A stretch of DNA of 13,446 bases from Pseudolysinimonas_A sp965653335 (GTDB lineage Bacteria > Actinomycetota > Actinomycetes > Actinomycetales > Microbacteriaceae): NCBI GenBank assembly GCA_965653335.1, contig CBFGZU010000052.1, positions 1 to 13,446 of the forward strand, in the 5' to 3' direction. Position 1 is the first letter of the stretch. Every line of letters begins with the position of its first letter. The notes beneath the pieces are model-generated. The model was not told where the DNA came from. It ran no database searches and was given only the letters and a program-made list of their open reading frames with translations. Below are positions 5,047 through 10,536 of this stretch, piece by piece. Both the position numbers and the translations under genes were made by a program.

Positions 5047-7326
5047 TCAGCTCTCGACGGGAACTTCGAGCTCCTCGAGCGACGCATCCGACGCGTCGGT
5101 GTCGCCACCTTCGGCCGCGTCGACGACCGGGGCGAGGCTCAGCTTGCCCTTGTCGTCCATCTTCGTGATTTCGACCATGATCTTCTGACCGACGCCGAGC
5201 ACGTCTTCGACATTCTCGACGCGCTTGCCGCCCGCGAGCTTGCGCACCTCGGAGATGTGCAGCAGCCCATCCTTGCCCGGCATGAGCGAGACGAACGCGC
5301 CGAAGGTCGCGATCTTGACGACCGTGCCTAGGAAGCGCTCCCCCACCTCCGGGTTGATCGGGTTGCCGATCGCGAGCACCTGCGCCCGGGCGGCTTCCGC
5401 CGCCGGCCCGTCGACCGCGCCGATGAAGACGGTGCCGTCCTCCTCGATCGAGATGTCGGCGCCCGTCGAGTCCTGGATCGCGTTGATCGTCTTGCCCTTC
5501 GGGCCGATCAGTTCGCCGATCTTGTCGACCGGGATGTTGACGCTGATCACGCGCGGGGCGGTGGCAGCCATCTCGTCGGGGCCGTCGATCGCCTGGTTGA
5601 TGACCGCGAGGATCGCCGTACGGGCTTCCTTGGCCTGCTTGAGCGCACCGTCGAGCACCGAGGACGGCAGACCCGCGAGCTTGGTGTCGAGCTGGATCGC
5701 CGTGATGAAGTCAGACGTGCCGGCGACCTTGAAGTCCATGTCGCCGAGCGCGTCTTCCGCACCCAGGATGTCGGTCAGCGCCGCGTAGCGGGTCTCACCG
5801 TCGACCTCGTCGGAGATGAGGCCCATCGCGATGCCGGCGACGGGGGCACGAAGCGGCACACCCGCGTTGAGCAGCGACAGCGTCGAGGCGCAGACCGAAC
5901 CCATCGAGGTGGAGCCGTTCGAGCCGAGCGCCTCGGAGACCTGACGGATCGCGTACGGGAAGTCCTCACGCGGCGGCAGCACCGGCACGAGGGCGCGCTC
6001 GGCGAGGAAGCCGTGCCCGATCTCGCGACGCTTCGGCGAACCGACCCGGCCGGTCTCACCGGTCGAGTAGGGCGGGAAGTTGTAGTGGTGCAGGTAGCGC
6101 TTCTTCTTGACCGGCGCGAGCGAGTCGATCTGCTGCTCCATCTTGAGCATGTTCAGCGTCGTGACACCCAGGATCTGGGTCTCGCCGCGCTGGAAGATCG
6201 CCGAGCCGTGCACGCGCGGGATGACCTGAACCTCGGCGTCGAGCGCACGGATGTCGCTCAGGCCGCGGCCGTCGATGCGGATGCCGTCGGTCAGCACGCG
6301 AGTGCGCATGACCTTCTTGCTGACCGACTTGTAGGCGGCGCTGACCATCGGCGGAACCTCGCCGCTCAACTGGCCGTTCTCGACGCGCTCGTTGATCGCG
6401 AGCTTGACGCGCTCCTTGAGGGCGTCGTCGGCGTTCTGGCGCTCCTGCTTGTCGGCGATCTGGTAGACGCCCTTGAGCTCGTCGTACGCGATCTCGGCGA
6501 CGGCGTTGTACGCCTCGTCGGAGTACGGCGGGAAGAGGGTGAACTCCTGGATCGGCTTCGCGGACTGCGCCGCGAGCTCCTGCTGCGCCTTGATGAGCTG
6601 CTTCAGGAACGGCTTCGCCGCCTCGAGGCCCTGCGAGACGACGGCCTCGTCGGGCTTGACGGCACCGGAGCGGATCAGCTCCCAGCTGCCTTCGGTCGCT
6701 TCGGCCTCGACCATCATGATCGCGACATCCTCATTGCCGTTCGCGTCGGTGACGAGGCGACCAGCGACCGTGAGGTCGAAAACGGCGTCGGCCAGCTGGC
6801 TGAACTTCGGGAACGCGACCCACTGGCCGTCGATGAGGGCGAGGCGGATGCCGCCGACCGGGCCGTAGAACGGCAGGCCGGAGATCTGCGTCGACGCCGA
6901 GGCGGCGTTGATCGCGAGCGCGTCGTAGAACTCGTCGGGCGCGATGCTCAGCACCGTGATGACGATCTGCACCTCGTTGCGGAGGCCTTCGACGAAGGTC
7001 GGGCGCAGCGGGCGGTCGATGAGACGGCAGACGAGGATCGCTTCGGTCGAGGGGCGGCCTTCACGACGGAAGAACGAGCCGGGGATCTTGCCGGCGGCGT
7101 AGGACCGCTCTTCGACATCGACCGTCAGCGGGAAGAAGTCGAACCCGTCCCGCGGGTGCTTCCCGGCGCTCGTCGCGCTCAGGATCATCGTCTCTTCGTC
7201 GAGGTACGCGGCGACCGCGCCCTGGGACTGCTGCGCGAGCCGACCGGTTTCGAATCGGACGGTGCGCGTGCCGAACTTGCCATTATCGAGAATGGCTTCG
7301 GCGAACTTGATTTCGGGACCCTCCAA
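5047..7326 (-). CDS. pnp: Polynucleotide phosphorylase
   Basis: A 759-residue trimeric 3'-5' exoribonuclease that degrades RNA phosphorolytically to nucleoside diphosphates and can add tails in reverse. The order is RNase PH domain 1 (about 7-142), helical linker, RNase PH domain 2 (about 345-555), KH domain (about 594-640, with GPKGKT at 608-613) and S1 domain (about 663-734), then an acidic tail. The phosphate-binding loop GSNGSTSMGS and the catalytic aspartates in GDMDFKVAGT (529, 531) are intact. The length is right for actinobacteria. The start is TTG at 7326, which gives the classic N-terminus MEGPEIKFAE and has AAGGAGGA 4 nt upstream; a further in-frame start at 7395 would add 23 residues that overlap the repeat element and the ribosome binding site. 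It is divergent from the dodecin gene. The usual neighbour rpsO is absent. Confidence 0.98.
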   Translation of the reverse strand: MEGPEIKFAEAILDNGKFGTRTVRFETGRLAQQSQGAVAAYLDEETMILSATSAGKHPRDGFDFFPLTVDVEERSYAAGKIPGSFFRREGRPSTEAILVCRLIDRPLRPTFVEGLRNEVQIVITVLSIAPDEFYDALAINAASASTQISGLPFYGPVGGIRLALIDGQWVAFPKFSQLADAVFDLTVAGRLVTDANGNEDVAIMMVEAEATEGSWELIRSGAVKPDEAVVSQGLEAAKPFLKQLIKAQQELAAQSAKPIQEFTLFPPYSDEAYNAVAEIAYDELKGVYQIADKQERQNADDALKERVKLAINERVENGQLSGEVPPMVSAAYKSVSKKVMRTRVLTDGIRIDGRGLSDIRALDAEVQVIPRVHGSAIFQRGETQILGVTTLNMLKMEQQIDSLAPVKKKRYLHHYNFPPYSTGETGRVGSPKRREIGHGFLAERALVPVLPPREDFPYAIRQVSEALGSNGSTSMGSVCASTLSLLNAGVPLRAPVAGIAMGLISDEVDGETRYAALTDILGAEDALGDMDFKVAGTSDFITAIQLDTKLAGLPSSVLDGALKQAKEARTAILAVINQAIDGPDEMAATAPRVISVNIPVDKIGELIGPKGKTINAIQDSTGADISIEEDGTVFIGAVDGPAAEAARAQVLAIGNPINPEVGERFLGTVVKIATFGAFVSLMPGKDGLLHISEVRKLAGGKRVENVEDVLGVGQKIMVEITKMDDKGKLSLAPVVDAAEGGDTDASDASLEELEVPVES

Positions 7327-7330
7327 GGGA

Positions 7331-7338
7331 TCCTCCTT
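7331..7338 (-). promoter_or_regulatory. Shine-Dalgarno AAGGAGGA of pnp
   Basis: A full-length match to the 16S anti-Shine-Dalgarno, 4 nt before the TTG at 7326. It fixes the start and partly offsets the poor initiation codon. Confidence 0.85.
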
Positions 7339-7380
7339 CGTTGGTTGAGTAGCCCGCAATACGGGCGTGTCGAAACCAGG
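7339..7380. repeat. Palindromic intergenic repeat element in the pnp leader
   Basis: The left part reads CGTTGGTTGAGTAG and the right part GTGTCGAAACCAGG, around the stem GCCCG-CAATA-CGGGC (7352-7366). GGTT and AACC at the edges also pair. I recall this pattern from memory as a short palindromic element scattered between genes of Microbacteriaceae; no second copy is present in this window. It touches the pnp Shine-Dalgarno, so it would be transcribed as a hairpin in the pnp leader. Confidence 0.6.
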
Positions 7381-7406
7381 AGCAGGAGCATGCACAGAAC
7401 TACCCG

Positions 7407-7436
7407 CTGCCTTGCGACAGCACTGCCTTTCGACAG
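7407..7436. repeat. Two 14-nt direct repeats upstream of pnp
   Basis: CTGCCTTGCGACAG (7407-7420) and CTGCCTTTCGACAG (7423-7436) differ at one base and are spaced 16 nt apart from start to start. They lie 80-110 bp upstream of the pnp start codon. They could be a tandem binding site for a regulator; no protein is identified. Confidence 0.4.
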
Positions 7437-7659
7437 TTCAGGGGCGATCTGGCCAACAGTAGAAGTGCTCTGACGCGATCGCTTCAGAAGACCACCACCG
7501 GTGACCAGCTCTGTGCCGGCCTGCTCCGGGTATTTCGGCTGCCGATTGACAACCTCGGAAATCCTACCAGCTGACTCCCAGATCACAGCCTGGACATCCC
7601 CCTGCGGCGGGTCTTGACTGGACACATCCGTGTCATCGTCCGATTCGTCAGGAGATCCC

Positions 7660-7866
7660 ATGTCCACCGTCGCCCGCGTCACCACGATCACCTCCCGCAG
7701 CACGACGAGCTTCGAAGACGCCGCCCGCGAGGGGGTCGCTCGCGCCAACAAGACGCTGCGCAACGTCTCGGGCGCATGGGTGAAGGAACAGAAGGTGGAA
7801 GTCGCCGACGGGGCGATCACGGCATGGCAGGTCACCCTCGAGGTCACCTTCGTTCTCGACGACTGA
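7660..7866 (+). CDS. Dodecin family flavin-binding protein
   Basis: A 68-residue protein of the dodecin type, which forms hollow dodecamers that store or buffer flavins (riboflavin, FMN) in the cytosol. The family pattern is clear: a first strand VARVTTITSRST, the helix SFEDAAREGVARANKTLRNVSG, then AWVKEQKVEV with the tryptophan that stacks on the flavin, and AWQVTLEVTFVL with the glutamine that contacts it. The length is normal. I start at the ATG at 7660, which has AGGAG 6 nt upstream; an in-frame GTG at 7630 would add ten Ser/Asp-rich residues not found in the family. It is divergent from pnp and 67 nt ahead of the thioredoxin gene, which appears to have its own promoter. Confidence 0.93.
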   Translation: MSTVARVTTITSRSTTSFEDAAREGVARANKTLRNVSGAWVKEQKVEVADGAITAWQVTLEVTFVLDD

Positions 7867-7920
7867 CCCCGCCCACACTGGTTTCACCCGGCGCTCCCAG
7901 CGAGGGACGACGAGCCCGCC

Positions 7921-7926
7921 TAGGCT
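7921..7926 (+). promoter_or_regulatory. -10 hexamer TAGGCT of the thioredoxin gene (leaderless)
   Basis: TAGGCT ends 7 nt before the ATG at 7934 and no Shine-Dalgarno lies between. The expected transcription start coincides with the start codon. A convincing -35 is not seen. Confidence 0.55.
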
Positions 7927-7933
7927 GGCTGCC

Positions 7934-8332
7934 ATGGCCACGCGTGATCTGACCGCCGAGAACTTCGAGTCCACCGTCTTGCGGCCCGACGCAGAGTCCG
8001 GCATCGTGCTCATCGACTTCTGGGCGGGGTGGTGCGGCCCGTGCCTGGCATTCGCGCCGATCTACGGAGCCGCCGCCGAGGCCAACCCGGACATCGTCTT
8101 TGGCAAGGTCGACACCGAAGCCAACCCCGACCTGTCGAGTGCCTTCAACATCCGCTCCATCCCGACGCTCATGGTGTTCCGCGACGGCATCGGGGTCTTC
8201 TCGCAAGCGGGGGCGCTCCCCCGCCCCGCGCTCGACGACCTGCTCACCCAGGTGCGCGCCCTCGATATGGATGCCATCCGCGCTGAGATCGCGGAGCGGC
8301 AGCCCGACGCCAGGGTCGAGTCGACCGCGTAA
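7934..8332 (+). CDS. Thioredoxin
   Basis: A 132-residue thioredoxin-fold protein. The active site W33-C34-G-P-C37 lies in DFWAGWCGPCLAF, and the cis-proline is P77 in IRSIPTLMVF. The fold is complete from the first strand (residues 2-8) to the last helix near residue 110. A further 20 residues, charged and ending in Thr-Ala, extend past the usual thioredoxin length of about 105-110. There is no signal peptide, so it should reduce disulphides in the cytosol using thioredoxin reductase encoded elsewhere. The ATG has no Shine-Dalgarno and is predicted to be leaderless. Its TAA stop codon forms the first three bases of the -10 hexamer of the next gene. Confidence 0.95.
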   Translation: MATRDLTAENFESTVLRPDAESGIVLIDFWAGWCGPCLAFAPIYGAAAEANPDIVFGKVDTEANPDLSSAFNIRSIPTLMVFRDGIGVFSQAGALPRPALDDLLTQVRALDMDAIRAEIAERQPDARVESTA

Positions 8333-8335
8333 GCT
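8330..8335 (+). promoter_or_regulatory. -10 hexamer TAAGCT of the DUF5302 gene, overlapping the thioredoxin stop
   Basis: TAAGCT ends 6 nt before the ATG at 8342. Its first three bases are the thioredoxin stop codon. There is no Shine-Dalgarno before the ATG, so a leaderless start is predicted in addition to any read-through from thioredoxin. Confidence 0.45.
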
Positions 8336-8341
8336 CCGACC

Positions 8342-8524
8342 ATGGACGAGAAGGCTGCCGACACCTCCGCCTCGGAGGAGACGAAGCGCAAATTCCGCGA
8401 AGCGCTCGAGCGTAAGAAGCAGAACGCGCAGAACAGGCCGGCGCACCTCGACGGCGATTCCGCGGTCCACGGGACTCACGGGGCTATCGGGAACAAGCGA
8501 GAGTTCCGCCGCAAGAGCGGCTGA
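8342..8524 (+). CDS. DUF5302 family small basic protein
   Basis: A 60-residue hydrophilic protein that matches the actinobacterial DUF5302 pattern as I know it. An acidic Ala/Ser/Thr start is followed by the charged helix ETKRKFREALERKKQN (residues 14-29), a DGDSAVHGTHGAIG stretch and the C-terminal KREFRRKSG. No function is established for the family. The net positive charge and lack of a hydrophobic core suggest binding to nucleic acid or a partner, which is inference. It begins 9 nt after the thioredoxin stop, without Shine-Dalgarno. Confidence 0.85.
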   Translation: MDEKAADTSASEETKRKFREALERKKQNAQNRPAHLDGDSAVHGTHGAIGNKREFRRKSG

Positions 8525-8539
8525 CCTCGGCGTCGGCCC

Positions 8540-8568
8540 GTGACGGCAACACGGGTGAGCAGTACAGT
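8540..8568 (+). promoter_or_regulatory. Promoter GTGACG - 17 bp - TACAGT of the membrane protein gene (leaderless)
   Basis: GTGACG (8540-8545) matches TTGACA at four of six bases, and TACAGT (8563-8568) follows after exactly 17 bp. The hexamer ends 6 nt before the ATG at 8575. It is the most complete promoter in this series. Confidence 0.55.
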
Positions 8569-8574
8569 CGTGCC

Positions 8575-9150
8575 ATGTCCGACTCATCGAATTCCGAACC
8601 CGTCGTCCCCGCCAGCACGACCCCGCCGGAATCGGACGTGCCCGAGCTGGTCGCGCCCGAGCCAGCCGCTCCCGGGCGAGCCGCCGATGGTCCTGTCGCA
8701 CCCGAGCCGTCCGCCGATGAGCCTGTCGCGCCCGAGCCGGTCCTCCATGAGCCGGTGGCCGAGCCGACCACGGTGGCACCCGTCCCGGTCGAGCGGAAGA
8801 AGCGCGGCGTCGGCGCGTGGTCGTTCGCGCTGGGCTTGTTGACCGCCCTCGGCGACATCGGGTTCCTGATCTTCGCCATCGTCGTGCTGGTCGGCGCGGC
8901 ATCCGCCGTCGTCAGCGGAGACTTCTCGGGTCTCGGAACGGCGCTCGGCACCGCGGGCCTCGCCTTGCTCGCGCTGTTCATCTTCTTCGGCGGCTTCTTC
9001 ACCGGCGGGCTCGCGGCGCTGCTGGGCCTCATCGCCCTCATCTCCGGTCGCGGACGGGTGCTCGGCTTCCTGGGTCTGCTGTTCGGCATCGCCGCGATCG
9101 CGCTGCGTGTGCTGCTGCTCTCGGCGGGATTCAGTCCCGACCTGGGGTAG
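8575..9150 (+). CDS. Membrane protein with Pro/Ala/Glu-rich N-terminal region
   Basis: 191 residues in two parts. Residues 1-72 are a disordered Pro, Ala, Glu and Val-rich segment with VAPEP at 26-30, 41-45 and 51-55. After the basic hinge ERKKRG (73-78) comes a hydrophobic domain with three or four membrane segments, at about 82-110, 122-157 (long enough for two) and 162-184. The loop SGRGRVLG at 157-164 separates the last two. The basic hinge should place the disordered part in the cytoplasm. No enzyme motif is seen and I do not recognise the family with confidence. It follows the DUF5302 gene by 50 nt and has its own leaderless-type promoter. Confidence 0.85.
   Translation: MSDSSNSEPVVPASTTPPESDVPELVAPEPAAPGRAADGPVAPEPSADEPVAPEPVLHEPVAEPTTVAPVPVERKKRGVGAWSFALGLLTALGDIGFLIFAIVVLVGAASAVVSGDFSGLGTALGTAGLALLALFIFFGGFFTGGLAALLGLIALISGRGRVLGFLGLLFGIAAIALRVLLLSAGFSPDLG
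8650..8766 (+). repeat. Imperfect VAPEP coding repeats
   Basis: Three coding copies of GTCGCRCCCGAGCC-like sequence, plus a degenerate fourth (VAEP), lie within the N-terminal third of the membrane protein gene. Such a tract can change length by slippage or recombination. Confidence 0.6.
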
Positions 9151-9170
9151 CCCCGGTCGGCGGTTCGATC

Positions 9171-9176
9171 TAGCCT
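9171..9176 (+). promoter_or_regulatory. -10 hexamer TAGCCT of the FAD oxidoreductase gene (leaderless)
   Basis: TAGCCT ends 7 nt before the GTG at 9184, and no Shine-Dalgarno is present. The -35 region is not clear. Confidence 0.5.
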
Positions 9177-9183
9177 GCATAGC

Positions 9184-10524
9184 GTGGATCTCTCAGCACT
9201 CACGACGGCGATCAGGGGCCAAGTGCTGACACCCGGCGACGACGCCTACCTCGATTCCGTGACGGTCGCGAAAGGGCCAGGCAGCCCGCTCGCCGCGATC
9301 CGGCCGGCCGATGCCGCCGATGTCGCGACGGTTGTGGCCTTCGCGCATGACGCCGGGCTCGACCTCTCGGTGCGAGCCGGCGGTCACGACAGCCTCGGGC
9401 GCTCAACGAACGACGGCGGTCTCGTGATCGACCTGCGTTCGCTCGCGGACGTCTCGATCGACGGCGCGCAGGTGACGATCGGCGGCGGCGCAATCTGGGG
9501 CGATGTCGCGACGGCCCTCGCGCCGCACGGGCTGGCGATCTCGTCGGGCGACACCAAATCGGTCGGCGTCGGGGGCCTCACCCTGGGCGGCGGCGTCGGC
9601 TGGTTCGTGCGGCTCTGGGGCCTCGCGATCGACAGTCTCGTGAGCGCCGAAGTCGTGCTCGCCGACGCTCGCATCGTGACGGCGAGTGCGACGACGGAAC
9701 CCGACCTGTTCTGGGCGATCCGGGGCGGCGGCGGCAACTTCGGGGTCGTTACGCGATTCACCTTCCGCGCGCATCCGCTGCCCGACGGCGTGGTGTCGGG
9801 CGCGATCGAGCTGGCGCCCGACGCCGACCTCGCGGTCGTGTTCACGGCGTGGCGGGATGCGACGCGCGTCGCGCCGGAGCAGCTCACGACCACCTACATG
9901 GGGCTGCCCTCGTTCGGCGAGGGGATGCCGGCCGTCTCGCAGATCGTGTTCGTATGGGCGGGAGCCGATGTCGACGCGGCGGCCGCCGCGATCGCGCCCG
10001 TGCTCGCGACTCCCGGCGTCACCGGGCACACGATCGCACCGATGCCCTACGCCGACGTGCTCATCGACGAGCAGCCCGACGCCGCGCACGTCGACGCACC
10101 CGCGATCGCGATGGTCGACGACAACGGGTTCGCGGCGCGGTTCGACGACGACCTGATCGCCGAACTCGCGGCGGTGAAGCGCGAACTCGGTGACTCGGTG
10201 CTCATGGTACGGCTGCTGGGCGGCGCCTACGGTCACGTCGCGCCCGACGAGACGGCTTGGGGGTACCGCGACACCGAGGCCTGGATCATTTCGGCCGCCT
10301 TCTTTCCCGAAGGCGAGATCTTCGACGCCCACGAGCCGCGAGTCCGCGCCCTCTGGTCACGGCTCGAACCCTGGCTCGGAGGCATGTACGGCAACTTCTC
10401 GAGTCTTGCCGATCCGGTCGAACGCATGTATCCGCCGGCGACCCTCGCCCGGCTTCGGAAGGTCAAAGCCGACTACGACCCCGACAATCTCTTCCGCCGC
10501 ACCCACAACATCGCCCCCGCGTAG
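9184..10524 (+). CDS. FAD-binding oxidoreductase, berberine bridge enzyme (BBE)-like
   Basis: A 446-residue flavoprotein with an N-terminal FAD_binding_4 domain (about 30-200) and a C-terminal BBE domain. H68 in VRAGGHDS is the expected site of covalent FAD attachment. The glycine-rich SVGVGGLTLGGGVGW (126-140) and AIRGGGGNFGVVT (178-190) bind the cofactor. The cysteine that forms the second covalent bond in bicovalent members is replaced by threonine (T124, C-x-x-V-G position), so FAD should be held by one bond. The BBE block near the C-terminus reads YGNF...VKADYDPDNLFRRTHNI. Relatives oxidise sugars, alcohols or secondary metabolites with O2; the substrate is unknown. No signal peptide is seen. 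The GTG start has no Shine-Dalgarno. It ends 12 nt from the oppositely oriented channel gene. Confidence 0.93.
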   Translation: MDLSALTTAIRGQVLTPGDDAYLDSVTVAKGPGSPLAAIRPADAADVATVVAFAHDAGLDLSVRAGGHDSLGRSTNDGGLVIDLRSLADVSIDGAQVTIGGGAIWGDVATALAPHGLAISSGDTKSVGVGGLTLGGGVGWFVRLWGLAIDSLVSAEVVLADARIVTASATTEPDLFWAIRGGGGNFGVVTRFTFRAHPLPDGVVSGAIELAPDADLAVVFTAWRDATRVAPEQLTTTYMGLPSFGEGMPAVSQIVFVWAGADVDAAAAAIAPVLATPGVTGHTIAPMPYADVLIDEQPDAAHVDAPAIAMVDDNGFAARFDDDLIAELAAVKRELGDSVLMVRLLGGAYGHVAPDETAWGYRDTEAWIISAAFFPEGEIFDAHEPRVRALWSRLEPWLGGMYGNFSSLADPVERMYPPATLARLRKVKADYDPDNLFRRTHNIAPA

Positions 10525-10533
10525 CGCGGCGGG
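10514..10533. terminator. Compact hairpin over the stop codon between convergent genes
   Basis: CCGCG and CGCGG pair around TAG, the stop codon of the oxidoreductase; with a one-base bulge the stem extends by CCC/GGG to eight pairs. Only 12 nt separate the two stop codons, so this is the only visible structure to end both transcripts. Confidence 0.4.
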
Positions 10534-10536
10534 TGG

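Larger units (their letters stand above)
7327..7659. other. Divergent intergenic region between pnp and dodecin
   Basis: 333 bp without a gene. From the pnp side it holds the pnp ribosome binding site, a palindromic repeat element (7339-7380) and a pair of direct repeats (7407-7436). Two minus-strand hexamers could serve pnp: TACTGT (7456-7461) and TAGGAT (7561-7566). On the plus strand TTGACT (7614-7619) could be the -35 of the dodecin gene, but no clear -10 follows. GACAC/GTGTC (7621-7634) is a small inverted repeat after it. No rpsO, tRNA or small ORF with a ribosome binding site is seen. Confidence 0.6.

Noticed and set aside
6013..7473. Long plus-strand open frame of 486 codons opposite pnp
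   Set aside because: It is the antisense shadow of pnp in GC-rich sequence. The encoded protein is mostly Arg, Asp, Glu, Leu and Val without any domain, and there is no ribosome binding site.
7381..7659. rpsO, a tRNA or another RNA gene upstream of pnp
   Set aside because: I looked for the usual rpsO neighbour and for cloverleaf features on both strands and found none.
8650..8766. VAPEP tract as a possible CRISPR-like or intergenic repeat
   Set aside because: The repeats are in frame within a coding region, imperfect and of changing spacing, which fits a disordered protein segment.
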